NCBI GenBank assembly: GCA_965276675.1
Contig: OZ255624.1
Span: forward strand, 1,054,001-1,118,000
Direction: 5' to 3'
DNA length: 64,000 nt
Source: G965276675 sp965276675
Lineage (GTDB): Bacteria > Acidobacteriota > Terriglobia > Terriglobales > Acidobacteriaceae
Shown here piece after piece: positions 32,740 to 41,306 of the stretch. The notes below the pieces were generated by a model. It was not told the origin of the DNA, did not search any database, and saw nothing but the letters and a program-made list of their open reading frames with translations. The stretch's first letter is position 1. Each line of letters opens with the position of its first letter. Made by a program: the position numbers and the translations under genes.

Positions 32740-33795
32740 ATGGGAACACAATTGGCTGTTTCTCCCGACCTGCCACGGTCACGCGCGAGCCTGCCATTCA
32801 GCGGCTTGCGCAAGGCCGCCGTGCTGATGGTGGCGCTTGGGGACCAATGCGCAAAAGAGTTTTACAAGCAGCTCGGCGAACCTGAGATCGAACGGCTAAC
32901 GCAGGAGATTGCCTCGCTCCATGCGGTCCCGGCTGAGGTCTCCCAGGCGGTGCTGGAGGAGTTCAACGAGTTGGTGGAAACGCAACAGTATGTCGCGTTT
33001 GGCGGCCCTGACTACGCCGAGCGCATCCTGGTGCAGTCCTTCGGCAATCAGCGCGCCCAGGCTCTGTTGACGCAAGTCGCGCGGGCCCGCGAGGAGAGCG
33101 ATGGCAATCTGGCGATGCTGCAAAAGGTGGACATGCAGCAGCTGGCGAAGTTCCTTGAAGAAGAGCATCCGCAGACCGTTGCGCTGGTGCTGGCGCACCT
33201 GGATCCGCGCGCGGCCTCGCAGGCGATGTTGACGCTCCCGGAAGAGATGCGGGTCTCTGTGGTGAAACGGCTGGCGGAGATGCGCACCTTCTCCGACGAG
33301 ATGGCGCAGAAGGTCGGCCAGATCCTGCGCCGGCGCATGGAAAGCCTCGGAGGCGATCGCAGCAAATCTCACTCCGGCTTCAAAGTAGTTGCCGACCTGA
33401 TGAACAGGATGGATTCGTTGACGACCAAGCAGATCCTGGAAGCCATCGAGCAGGACGACGTCGGCATGGCGCTTAATATCCGCAACCTGATGTTCACCTT
33501 CGACGATTTCGTAACCGTGCCACCGGCCAGCATGACCGAGCTGATGAGTCAGATTGATAAGAGCCTGCTCGCGACTGCACTCAAAGGAGCGAAGGAGCCA
33601 CTCCGCACACATTTCTTCGCGGCGATGTCGTCCCGTGCGGTTGAGATGTTGCGTGAGGACATGGATGTGATGGGGCCGCTGCGCGGGCGCGACATCGTCA
33701 AGGCGCAAGGCGAAATCCTGAATCTGGCGCGCACGCTTGAAGCCCAGGGCAAGCTGATTCTGAAACCGCAAGCTGACGACGACTATGTCGCGTGA
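32740..33795 (+). CDS. fliG: Flagellar motor switch protein FliG
   Basis: The 351-residue protein forms the rotor ring that takes torque from MotA. N-terminal, middle and C-terminal domains are all present. The middle domain has the EHPQTVALVLAHLDPRAAS signature (about 140-158), with the conserved EHPQ contact for FliM. The C-terminal part has MFTFDDFVTV (about 250-260), then the charged torque helix (LREDMDVMGPLRGRDIVKAQ). All charged residues expected for rotation seem to be kept. It lies 15 bases after fliF. Length is normal. Confidence 0.95.
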   Translation: MGTQLAVSPDLPRSRASLPFSGLRKAAVLMVALGDQCAKEFYKQLGEPEIERLTQEIASLHAVPAEVSQAVLEEFNELVETQQYVAFGGPDYAERILVQSFGNQRAQALLTQVARAREESDGNLAMLQKVDMQQLAKFLEEEHPQTVALVLAHLDPRAASQAMLTLPEEMRVSVVKRLAEMRTFSDEMAQKVGQILRRRMESLGGDRSKSHSGFKVVADLMNRMDSLTTKQILEAIEQDDVGMALNIRNLMFTFDDFVTVPPASMTELMSQIDKSLLATALKGAKEPLRTHFFAAMSSRAVEMLREDMDVMGPLRGRDIVKAQGEILNLARTLEAQGKLILKPQADDDYVA

Positions 33796-33842
33796 GTTAA
33801 AAGAACATATGCCAAAAGAACGGAGTTAGGAGTAAAGATCGA

Positions 33843-34574
33843 ATGCAAACTGCAGCTTTTGCCCAGACACTCAACTATCCAACACTCGACGAAGCCGTTT
33901 TGTCGCGCAGCCAATTTACCGGCCAGGCAAAAGCGTCCATCCGGTTCTTCGCGGAGGGAGAAACCGCTTCCGACACGGCGTTGGCCGCGCAGCGCAAAAT
34001 CGCCGAGCTCGAAGCGGAGATCGCCCGGCTTCACGTCCAGGCAAAAACAGATCTGGAGCAGGCAAGAAGCGAAGCCGAGAACGCCGGCAGACAAAAAGCG
34101 AGTCAAGAACAAGCGCCGCTCTTTTCGCAACTCCGGGGTGAGATTGCAACCGCGATCACGGCATTTGAAGCCGGGCAGCAGAGTTACTTCCGGCGTGTGG
34201 AAAAGGAGACGGTCAAGCTGGCTCTTGCGATCGCGCGCAAGATTCTCCATCGCGAAGCCCAGATGGATCCACTTTTACTGGCGGGTACGGTGAGGGCTGC
34301 ACTTGATCGCCTCGTTGACGCAACCGGCATTGTTCTGCGCGTGCCTGCGGCGCAGCATGCCTTGTGGGAAGCGGAGCTCGGCCCGGCGACGATGCGGCAC
34401 AAGCTGAGCATCGTTGGGGATAATGCACTCGCCTCTGGCGAGTGCGCGCTGGAGTCCCGCATGGGCACGATCGATATGGGTGTGGGCACCCAATTGGAAG
34501 AGATTGAACGCGGGTTCTTCGACCTGCTGCATCGCACGATAGAGGATGGCGCTTGCGAGCGGTGCGCTCGCTAG
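33843..34574 (+). CDS. fliH: Flagellar assembly protein FliH
   Basis: The 243-residue cytoplasmic protein is FliH-like. A coiled-coil (about 50-95: KIAELEAEIARLHVQAKTDL) is followed by a C-terminal domain with ETVKLALAIARKILHREAQ and LESRMGTIDMGVGTQLEEIE, as in FliH/YscL proteins. It binds and regulates the FliI ATPase at the export gate. Its end overlaps the presumed fliI start by 22 bases. The family is poorly conserved, but position and the C-terminal motif support the call. Confidence 0.85.
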   Translation: MQTAAFAQTLNYPTLDEAVLSRSQFTGQAKASIRFFAEGETASDTALAAQRKIAELEAEIARLHVQAKTDLEQARSEAENAGRQKASQEQAPLFSQLRGEIATAITAFEAGQQSYFRRVEKETVKLALAIARKILHREAQMDPLLLAGTVRAALDRLVDATGIVLRVPAAQHALWEAELGPATMRHKLSIVGDNALASGECALESRMGTIDMGVGTQLEEIERGFFDLLHRTIEDGACERCAR

Positions 34575-35962
34575 TGAACTCCTCGAAATTACAGCTCGCG
34601 GCCTCTACTGGGCCTGCGCAGCTCAGCGATGGTGCGGAAACGGGCGAGCGCGCATTGCGCAACTACTTTCGCGCACTGGACGAACGGCCCGCGTGGCGCT
34701 GGCATGGCCGCATCGTCGAGGCGCTGGGACAGACGATTAGATCCGAAGGCCCCTTCTGCAGCCTGGGTGAGTGTTGCGAGATCCTCGACGACGCTGGCGA
34801 GCGTCATCTCGGCGAGGTGATTGGCTTTCGCGGAAACCATGTGCTCTCGATGCCGCTCGACCGGATCAGCGGCATCCGTTATGGAGATGCGGTCGCGGCG
34901 CTGGGCGTGCGCCCTCGCATTGAAGTGGGCGAAGCGCTCTGCGGCCGGGTGCTGAATGCGCTCGGCAAGCCCATCGACGGCGGCCCACACATGCCCACGA
35001 CGAGCAGCTGGAACCTGGAGCAGCCCGCGCTTGGCGCTTTGGAGCGGCTGCCCATCGACGCGATGCTGGGAACCGGCATACGCGCCATCGACGGCCTGCT
35101 GACCACCGGCTGCGGTCAGCGCGTCGGCATCTTTGGCGGCAGCGGCGTGGGCAAGAGCACGCTGATCGGCATGATGACGCGCAATACCTCGGCGGACCTG
35201 ACCGTCGTGGGATTGATCGGCGAGCGCGGCCGTGAGGTGCGGGAGTTTCTGGACGATGTGCTTGGGGAAGACGGCAGGCAGAAGTCGGTTGTCGTCGTCT
35301 CGACCTCTGATGAATCGCCACTGTTACGTATTCGCGCGGCACTCACGACCACTGCGATCGCAGAATACTTCGCCTCGACGGGGAAGAACGTGCTGCTGGT
35401 GCTCGATTCGCTCACCCGCTATGCCATGGCTGAACGCGAGGTGGGATTGGCGGCTGGAGAGCCTCCCACGATGAAAGGGTACACGCCCTCTGTCTTTGCC
35501 AAGCTGGCGCGGCTGGTGGAGCGGGCGGGGCGGTTGGGCACCGGCTCCATCACCGCGTTTTATACCGTGCTGATGGAGGGCGATGACCAGCAGGACCCTA
35601 TAGTGGATGCCGTACGATCCCTGCTGGACGGCCATATCGTGCTCAGCCGCGCGCTCGCCGCCGAGGGGCAGTATCCGCCCATCGCCGTGCTGGATTCCAT
35701 TAGCCGGCTTATGTCTTCGGTCGCCGCTCCAGACCATCGCCAGGCCGCGGCCCGGGTGCGGCGTTTGCTGGCCTCCTATGCGCGCTCGGAGGACCTGGTG
35801 CGCATTGGCGCTTACAAAGCGGGCGCCGATCCGGAGCTGGATCAGGCGCTGCGTGCGATGCCGGCTATCCGGAGTTTCCTGGAGCAGACGTCGGAAGAGC
35901 GCGCTCCGATCGAGCGTTGTGTGGAGCAGCTTAAGCAACTGAAAGCCGCGGTGACCGCGTGA
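34553..35962 (+). CDS. fliI: Flagellum-specific export ATPase FliI
   Basis: The protein (469 residues if TTG at 34553 is used) is a FliI ATPase, related to F1-beta, that energises flagellar export. Walker A GGSGVGKST (about 197-205), the VGLIGERGREVREFLDD segment, VLLVLDSLTRYAMAEREVGL and GEPPTMKGYTPSVF are all standard. The start is uncertain: TTG at 34553 or GTG at 34562, both inside the end of fliH. It ends in a GTGA overlap with fliJ. The core is complete and normal. Confidence 0.95.
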   Translation: MRAVRSLVNSSKLQLAASTGPAQLSDGAETGERALRNYFRALDERPAWRWHGRIVEALGQTIRSEGPFCSLGECCEILDDAGERHLGEVIGFRGNHVLSMPLDRISGIRYGDAVAALGVRPRIEVGEALCGRVLNALGKPIDGGPHMPTTSSWNLEQPALGALERLPIDAMLGTGIRAIDGLLTTGCGQRVGIFGGSGVGKSTLIGMMTRNTSADLTVVGLIGERGREVREFLDDVLGEDGRQKSVVVVSTSDESPLLRIRAALTTTAIAEYFASTGKNVLLVLDSLTRYAMAEREVGLAAGEPPTMKGYTPSVFAKLARLVERAGRLGTGSITAFYTVLMEGDDQQDPIVDAVRSLLDGHIVLSRALAAEGQYPPIAVLDSISRLMSSVAAPDHRQAAARVRRLLASYARSEDLVRIGAYKAGADPELDQALRAMPAIRSFLEQTSEERAPIERCVEQLKQLKAAVTA

Positions 35963-36456
35963 TCGCGCCGAAGCGGCTGGAGCGGCTCCACCGCATACGG
36001 CAGCTCGAAGAAGGCCAGGCGCGAATCGCGGTGGAAGCTGCAGCAACGGCGTTACGCACCCAGCAGTCGCGCATGGACTCGGCTCTCCGGGCAGAGCGTG
36101 AGTCCAGGCAATCACGGAATCGTGTATTAGAGGTTGAGATAGAGGCACGCCGTGAAGACCTTGAGGGGCAATGGTGGCTATCCGAAGCCGAGGCGCAGAT
36201 CGGCCAGGGGATGGCAGTACGCATGGCCTGCACGATACCCGAGTTAGACACAGCGGTCGAGGTGTGCCGGGCGGAGTTTCTGTCGCGGCGTCAACAACGG
36301 CAGAAGGTCGAAGTGTTGCTTGACGAAGCTGTACGGCGCGAGCGGACCGATGCGATTCGACGGTCCGGGGCGGAGCTGGATGACATTTTTCTGACGCGAC
36401 GTATGCACTCCAAAGCACGCGAGGACCGGGATGCCTCCCAGAACGACGCACTCTAA
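35959..36456 (+). CDS. fliJ: Flagellar export chaperone FliJ-like protein
   Basis: The 165-residue protein is almost wholly charged helix, predicted to form a long coiled coil (ERLHRIRQLEEGQARIAVEA onward), as in FliJ. FliJ stirs the export gate and escorts chaperones. It starts at GTG overlapping the fliI stop by three bases, the usual fliI-fliJ arrangement. Sequence conservation in this family is low, so the call depends largely on position and coiled-coil nature. It is the last gene of this operon before the fliK promoter. Confidence 0.8.
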   Translation: MIAPKRLERLHRIRQLEEGQARIAVEAAATALRTQQSRMDSALRAERESRQSRNRVLEVEIEARREDLEGQWWLSEAEAQIGQGMAVRMACTIPELDTAVEVCRAEFLSRRQQRQKVEVLLDEAVRRERTDAIRRSGAELDDIFLTRRMHSKAREDRDASQNDAL

Positions 36457-36493
36457 GACTTCACTAATGAGCCTGACCAATTGACCTGCAGAA

Positions 36494-36510
36494 CTGGCAC
36501 GGAACGTGCC
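36494..36510 (+). promoter_or_regulatory. Candidate sigma-54 promoter before fliK
   Basis: CTGGCACG (36494-36501) and TGCC (36507-36510) hold the GG and GC pairs ten bases apart; TGGCACG is the textbook -24 element. The predicted start (about 36521) is two bases before the ATG. The same bases form a GGCACG-GAA-CGTGCC dyad, which could alternatively be a terminator stem. Confidence 0.5.
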
Positions 36511-36522
36511 TATGGTTGAGTC

Positions 36523-37959
36523 ATGATCGCGTTGCATGCAGTGCAGGTTCATTCCCGGAGCTCACTCTCGCCCTCAGCTTCATCGGGGATCCAGAGGCCG
36601 GAGACGCCTGCGAACGATGCTGCCAGCTCGTCTCCGCAATTTGCTGACATGCTGTCGAAGAGCATGAAGGTTGACGGTGCAACGGCGAACGGAGCGAAGC
36701 CGGCGACATTGCCGGATGCCAAATCGAGCGAGGTGACGGATGCCCTCCCTCCGGACAAGAATGCGGTAAGCCTGTCGTCAGTGCTCTCCATCGCTCTTGC
36801 CCCAGCACCTGCTTCGTATTCTGATGTAACAGAGAGAGATACAGAAAGCGGAGCGCCTGAGGCATTGAAGAAGGCGCCTGCAAAGAAGCCTTCTGCAGCA
36901 AGCGACAATGCTGGCCCGCCTGCAACGGCGAATTTGCTGTTGGCTGCCGCGGGGCTCGCACCGAATACAGAATCAGTCACTCCTGCGGTTGCAACAAGGC
37001 CGACAGCTGAATCTGGCTCATTGAGAGCCGACGGGACGAATCCGGTCCAGGCAACGGAGGTTCCATTGCCCCAGCTGGACAGTGCTGCTGCAGCGGAACT
37101 GCCGACACCACCACCCGTTTCAAAACACGACGAGAGCTCAACCGTAAGTGGCCAAAGTTCAGAGATCGCTGCAGTTCCTGAGTTGCAAGCGTCTCAAGCC
37201 GCTGCAGGAGAGCATGCTGCTCCCCGCGCCACTGATTCCTTCCCCGCGAACGCATCGTCAACGCTGGCTCGCAGAGACTTCGATGTGAGCCCGGCCGACG
37301 CGTCGTCAGCAGCGAAGGCTAACCATGACAGCGTCTCAGGAGCGAAGCAAGTTCTAAGCATAGGGCCGCCGCCAATAACAGGCGCGACTGGTCTGAGTGC
37401 CTCGCCGGCTGTGCCGGCGATGGCGATTCAGACGCATGAGAATCACGAAAGTGCTGCGGTCTCCCCGGCAAACATGTCCAATACGCACGCCCTGCTCGAC
37501 GCGAGCGTGAGCACCGACTCCGCTCGCGGGCAGGTCTGGCATATTGCGCCATCCCGCATTGAAGCGGGCGTCGAAAGCTCGTCACACACCTGGATTTCGG
37601 TAACCGCCGAGAGACAAGGCGGAGGCATCGTCGCCGCATTCGACACAACAACGGTGACAGATCATCGTGGGCTTGAGGCGCTGCTTCCCAGTCTCAGTGG
37701 ACATCTGGCGGAGCGGCAGTTGCCGGTGCACCAGCTCGCAATCGCCCCTCGGCAGTTTTCGGGTATGGCGGGTGATGCTCAAGCAGGTCCGGGCACGAGA
37801 CAGAGCACCCAAGAACAGAGCAGCCAGCAACAGAGCGGCCGAGAGCGGTCAACTAAAGAAGTCACAACGGTTCGCATACCGGTCATTGCGAGCACCGCAG
37901 AGATGGAGACAGCAGGCTTTACCGGGAATGCAGACCGCAGGGTAAGTTTTAGGGCTTGA
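36523..37959 (+). CDS. fliK: FliK-like flagellar hook-length control protein
   Basis: The 478-residue protein is rich in Ala, Ser, Pro and Thr for its first 340 residues, a disordered ruler-like region typical of FliK. Its C-terminal part (about 345-430: WISVTAERQGGGIVAAFDTT, ALLPSLSGHLAERQLPVHQL) resembles the FliK C-terminal domain that senses hook length and switches export specificity. It lies between fliJ and flgD, the standard place. The ATG at 36523 lacks a clear ribosome site and lies only two bases after a predicted sigma-54 start. A downstream start is not supported by any better signal. The tail is Gln/Ser-rich and variable. Confidence 0.75.
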   Translation: MIALHAVQVHSRSSLSPSASSGIQRPETPANDAASSSPQFADMLSKSMKVDGATANGAKPATLPDAKSSEVTDALPPDKNAVSLSSVLSIALAPAPASYSDVTERDTESGAPEALKKAPAKKPSAASDNAGPPATANLLLAAAGLAPNTESVTPAVATRPTAESGSLRADGTNPVQATEVPLPQLDSAAAAELPTPPPVSKHDESSTVSGQSSEIAAVPELQASQAAAGEHAAPRATDSFPANASSTLARRDFDVSPADASSAAKANHDSVSGAKQVLSIGPPPITGATGLSASPAVPAMAIQTHENHESAAVSPANMSNTHALLDASVSTDSARGQVWHIAPSRIEAGVESSSHTWISVTAERQGGGIVAAFDTTTVTDHRGLEALLPSLSGHLAERQLPVHQLAIAPRQFSGMAGDAQAGPGTRQSTQEQSSQQQSGRERSTKEVTTVRIPVIASTAEMETAGFTGNADRRVSFRA

Positions 37960-38001
37960 ACGATTCTCTGAGACAGAGACTCTCTGAGACAAGGAGCAAC
38001 A

Positions 38002-38505
38002 ATGAATCTGAACAGCATCATGCAACAACTCCAGGCAGCACACGGCGCCACTGGTCGTCCGCGGACGCTCGCTGCGACCTCGGGTTCTGGCGCAACGGGG
38101 GCACCCGCTGCTTCCGCCCAAGGCGGCTCCACCATCACGGCCAACGACTTTCTTACGCTGCTCGTCAGTGAGCTGAAGAACCAGGATCCAACGGCAAACA
38201 CGGACCCGAACGCGTACATCACCCAGCTGGTGCAGGTGAACAGCCTACAGCAACTGATCTCCATCAACGGAGACCTCGGAACTCCAGCTTCGTCGTCCGG
38301 TACGGGCGGTAGTTCGCCCTCGGTGGTGGCAGCGGCTAAGGATCGGAAAGTACCCGCGGGTACTGCCGTATCTGCTAACCATCCGGCACCGACTCTCCCT
38401 GCACCGGTTATCGGCATGCCTGAAGCCTCAGCCGCGGCCCCGGACGTCGTAATGCGAGCGTTTCGGGCCTCGGCCGCAGGCCAGATGCCGGGTAGTAGCA
38501 AGTAA
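38002..38505 (+). CDS. flgD: Flagellar hook scaffold protein FlgD (short form)
   Basis: The 167-residue protein has the FlgD N-terminal signature: ITANDFLTLLVSELKNQDPT, followed by YITQLVQVNSLQQLISING (about 45-90). FlgD caps the growing hook. Typical FlgD proteins also have Ig-like and Tudor-like domains and reach 220 residues or more; here only a short Ala/Pro-rich tail follows. It may represent a minimal form. AAGGAG precedes the ATG. An 11-base direct repeat (TCTCTGAGACA at 37965 and 37981) lies just upstream. flgE follows after 126 bases. Confidence 0.88.
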   Translation: MNLNSIMQQLQAAHGATGRPRTLAATSGSGATGAPAASAQGGSTITANDFLTLLVSELKNQDPTANTDPNAYITQLVQVNSLQQLISINGDLGTPASSSGTGGSSPSVVAAAKDRKVPAGTAVSANHPAPTLPAPVIGMPEASAAAPDVVMRAFRASAAGQMPGSSK

Positions 38506-38631
38506 GTGTGCAGGGAGCCGTATGCGAATACCGCTGACACGCTCTACGTGCTTGATTGTGCGTGAGCATTGACAGACATAGGGCAGAGTTCATGGACGCT
38601 GCCCCAGCAGTTTCAACTTTGAGGAGAGACT

Positions 38632-39870
38632 ATGCCATCTTTTTCGATTCCGCTTTCGGGGCTCTCTGCCGATTCGACGGCGCTGAACACCATTGCCAAT
38701 AACTTATCGAACATGAACACCACTGCATTTAAATCGCAGACGACGACCTTCGCCGATCTCTTCTACCAGGGGCTTGGCGTGGCCGGCTCGGGCGATCCGA
38801 TCGTGAGTGGGCTGGGCACGAGAGTGAGTTCGACGGAATCGAACTTCACCAGCGGGTCCATTAATTCGACTGGTAATACCAGCGATATGGCCATCAATGG
38901 CGACGGGTTCTTTGTCGCCCAGCAGAGCGGCGGCACGCAATATCTGACCCGTGCTGGCAATTTCACGGTGAACCAGAACGGCAATCTGGTTACGACCGAT
39001 GGCTTGCAGGTGTTGGGCTATCCGGCTGTAAACGGCGCGGCCGCAGCCAATGGCTCAGTCGCTCCGATTCTCATTCCTACCGCCGCGGTTGAAGCTCCTC
39101 AGGCGACCGCAAACATGGGTCTGCAGATGAATCTGGACCCGTCGACGCCGGCTGGAACTTCGGCCCCGGTTCAAACTATCAAGATCTACGACTCGCTCGG
39201 GGCCGCGCACGAAGCTGCAATCGCCTTTACCAAGACCACCACGCCGAATCAATGGAACTATTCCATCGATCTGCCTGCGGGAGAATACAGCGGAGCTGCC
39301 GCGAATAACACCGGCACGCTTACCTTTGACGGCTCGGGCAAACTGATCAGTCCGACCGGCAATGTTGCGGGAGTCTCCTTTGCCGGTCTCGCAGATGGGG
39401 CCAACAACATGAACTTCACGTTCAATCTATTGGACGCGAACAAGAACTCTCCTATCTCGCAAGTGTCTGGGGCTTCCGCTTCCGGGTCGACGACGCAGGA
39501 CGGCTATGCCAGCGGCAAATACTCTGATTTCAGCGTGGACCAGAATGGCGTGATCTCAGCGCAGTTCGACAACGGGCACACTGTGGCTCTCGCCCAACTG
39601 GCGATCGCGCGCGTTACGAATGAGCAGGGACTATCGCGGGTTGGCGGCAACAACTACCAGACCACCGCAGCATCCGGTCAGGCCAACCTGGGAACGGCGG
39701 GCAATGGCGGCCGGGGAGCTGTAAAGGGCGCGTCGTTGGAGGCGTCCAACGTCGATATCTCCTCGGAGTTTGCGAATCTGATCGTCGCCCAGCGTGCGTT
39801 TGAAGCAAATTCAAAATCGATTACCACGTTCGATACGGTCACGCAGGACACCATCAACATGATCCGTTAG
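38632..39870 (+). CDS. flgE: Flagellar hook protein FlgE
   Basis: The 412-residue protein makes the hook filament. N-terminal LSGLSADSTALNTIANNLSN and the segment FKSQTTTFADLFYQ, then DMAINGDGFFVAQQ, are typical. The C-terminal helix LEASNVDISSEFANLIVAQR with AFEANSKSI is the conserved rod/hook end. A ribosome site GAGGAG lies close to the ATG. The gene is followed by a strong stem-loop at 39913-39938. Length is normal for a single-domain hook protein. It is exported without a signal peptide. Confidence 0.95.
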   Translation: MPSFSIPLSGLSADSTALNTIANNLSNMNTTAFKSQTTTFADLFYQGLGVAGSGDPIVSGLGTRVSSTESNFTSGSINSTGNTSDMAINGDGFFVAQQSGGTQYLTRAGNFTVNQNGNLVTTDGLQVLGYPAVNGAAAANGSVAPILIPTAAVEAPQATANMGLQMNLDPSTPAGTSAPVQTIKIYDSLGAAHEAAIAFTKTTTPNQWNYSIDLPAGEYSGAAANNTGTLTFDGSGKLISPTGNVAGVSFAGLADGANNMNFTFNLLDANKNSPISQVSGASASGSTTQDGYASGKYSDFSVDQNGVISAQFDNGHTVALAQLAIARVTNEQGLSRVGGNNYQTTAASGQANLGTAGNGGRGAVKGASLEASNVDISSEFANLIVAQRAFEANSKSITTFDTVTQDTINMIR

Positions 39871-39912
39871 AGCAGTTTTCCTGTAGGTGTTAACCGGAGC
39901 TACAAAGCGTGC

Positions 39913-39938
39913 GCGGCTTTTCCACCAAGAAAAGCCGC
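39913..39938 (+). terminator. Stem-loop after flgE
   Basis: GCGGCTTTTC (39913-39922) and GAAAAGCCGC (39929-39938) form a perfect ten-base stem with a six-base loop. No long T run follows, so it may end transcription partly or protect the flgE message. The 296 bases between flgE and fliL otherwise hold only the candidate promoter at 40136. Confidence 0.5.
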
Positions 39939-40135
39939 ACATCGCAACATCAGATGGTGCATAGCAACAGGAGAACCGCTCTAAAGCAGACCGGCTTCAC
40001 AATGCAGTCCATGGTGTTGTCTCAGTGGGGCCGGCACTTGCACTGTTTGGGGATTAGTGCGAATCGCTGGGCATTAGAGCACACTAATACTGCTCGTGCA
40101 TTTGCTGAGCTCCTTCCCACTCTGGTCCTAAGGCT

Positions 40136-40152
40136 TTGGCCTCCTACGTGCT
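40136..40152 (+). promoter_or_regulatory. Candidate sigma-54 promoter before fliL
   Basis: TTGGC (40136-40140) and GTGCT (40148-40152) have GG and GC ten bases apart. The predicted start near 40163 is four bases before the fliL ATG, which lacks a ribosome site. Confidence 0.4.
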
Positions 40153-40166
40153 CCTGTGTCTGCATC

Positions 40167-40691
40167 ATGGCCACTGCAGCGACCACCGCATCACCCTCCA
40201 CTTCAATCAGTGCAAAGAAGAGCGGCAAAAAGGCGATCGTCATCGCGGCACTTCTGGTGCTTCTGGTAGGCGTCAATGCTGGGTATTGGTTCTACCGCAA
40301 CAAAGCTCACGGCACCTCTGTATCACGCGCCGCTGCGACGGCAGCTCCGGCGGCAGTGGAGCTTGAGACAGTGACGCTGGATCCGTTCATCGTGAACCTC
40401 GCAGATGGCCAAGGATACCTCAAAGTCGGGATCACGCTGGCTGTGCATAAGGCTGAAACGGGAAGCAAGAGGGCAAGCGCGGAGGGCGGGGAGAGGCCGA
40501 CCGACACCGCGCACTCTGCCGCGGTTCGGGATGCGATCTTAACTACCCTGATGGGGGAGACCACGGCGTCGCTGATGACCATGGACGGCAAGAACGCTCT
40601 CAAAGCAAAACTTAAGACCGATCTCCAATCGAAAGTTCCCACTCTCGCTCTCCAAAACGTGTTCTTCACCGATTTTCTGATCCAGCAATAA
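40167..40691 (+). CDS. fliL: Flagellar basal body-associated protein FliL
   Basis: The 174-residue protein has one membrane span near the N-terminus (AIVIAALLVLLVGVNAGYWF, about 23-42) and a periplasmic FliL domain. That domain shows LDPFIVNLADGQGYLKVGIT (about 71-90) and the terminal LQNVFFTDFLIQQ. FliL rings surround the stator and increase torque. The ATG at 40167 gives the usual short Ala/Ser-rich cytoplasmic tail; a far longer in-frame start at 39909 would include the intergenic stem-loop. No Shine-Dalgarno is seen. It opens the export-apparatus operon. Confidence 0.88.
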   Translation: MATAATTASPSTSISAKKSGKKAIVIAALLVLLVGVNAGYWFYRNKAHGTSVSRAAATAAPAAVELETVTLDPFIVNLADGQGYLKVGITLAVHKAETGSKRASAEGGERPTDTAHSAAVRDAILTTLMGETTASLMTMDGKNALKAKLKTDLQSKVPTLALQNVFFTDFLIQQ

Positions 40692-40700
40692 GGAGAGAGC

Positions 40701-40997
40701 GTGGAAGATACGGCATTGATTCCGGCCGAACAGCGCCTTGTGCAAGCAGCAGTCGCGATCTCCCATGATGAACGGTGGGCGCATGTCGCCATGCTGCCCA
40801 CGCACGTCATGGTGACGGTGCCGATCCCGCAGTTTCGGGTGAGAGATGTGCTTGCGCTCGAGCCCGGAAGCATCGTTACCTCCGCCTGGCGCGGAGGAAA
40901 AGATGTGCCTGTGCTGGCTGGAGAGGTTCAGTTTGCCTGGGCAGAATTCGAGGTCTTCGACGAAGAGCTTGGAGCGCGAATCACACGGGTTTTGTGA
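40701..40997 (+). CDS. fliN: Short FliN-type motor switch (SpoA-domain) protein
   Basis: The 98-residue protein is one SpoA/FliN domain: VMVTVPIPQFRVRDVLALEP and VLAGEVQFAWAEFEVFDEEL with ITRVL at the end. FliN builds the lower C ring and docks the FliH/FliI complex. A second, longer FliN-like protein is encoded at 48512. It lies nine bases after fliL and 12 before fliO. Typical FliN proteins are 110-140 residues; this one is at the short end but complete. Confidence 0.8.
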   Translation: MEDTALIPAEQRLVQAAVAISHDERWAHVAMLPTHVMVTVPIPQFRVRDVLALEPGSIVTSAWRGGKDVPVLAGEVQFAWAEFEVFDEELGARITRVL

Positions 40998-41009
40998 AAA
41001 GAGACAGAG

Positions 41010-41306
41010 TTGACGAACGAGACGAAAGACGGCTGGATCTGGAGTTTTCTCACCCACATCCGGTCTAAGAAGAACGACAAACGAATGCGCGCGATGGAGA
41101 TCCTTGCCCTTGGTGGGAAGTGCTCCGTGGCGCTGATCGAGTGCGACGGACACTCATACCTGGTGGGCTGTGGAGCGGAGGCCGTGAACTGTATCGTGCC
41201 AATTGCACAGGCTGAAGCACTTGGCAACGAGATGCCGGTGCGCTTGACCGCATCGCACTCTGGGCTCTCAGAACTATGGCGTACAGCGCCGGTCGGAGAA
41301 GACTGA
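41010..41306 (+). CDS. fliO: FliO-like flagellar protein without an obvious membrane span
   Basis: The 98-residue product has the soluble core of FliO: MRAMEILALGGKCSVALIEC and HSYLVGCGAEAVNCIVP resemble the RL.VLE.L.LG..R.L.LV.V.GR.LLLG pattern. FliO helps assemble the FliP ring. Normal FliO proteins begin with a membrane span; here the N-terminus (WIWSFLTHI) is too short and polar to be one. The start is TTG at 41010. It stands exactly before fliP, the expected place. The call is moderate and depends on context. Confidence 0.65.
   Translation: MTNETKDGWIWSFLTHIRSKKNDKRMRAMEILALGGKCSVALIECDGHSYLVGCGAEAVNCIVPIAQAEALGNEMPVRLTASHSGLSELWRTAPVGED

Noticed and set aside
37965..37991. 11-base direct repeat (TCTCTGAGACA) before flgD
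   Set aside because: Only two short copies, 16 bases apart, with no dyad or known binding motif; probably chance.
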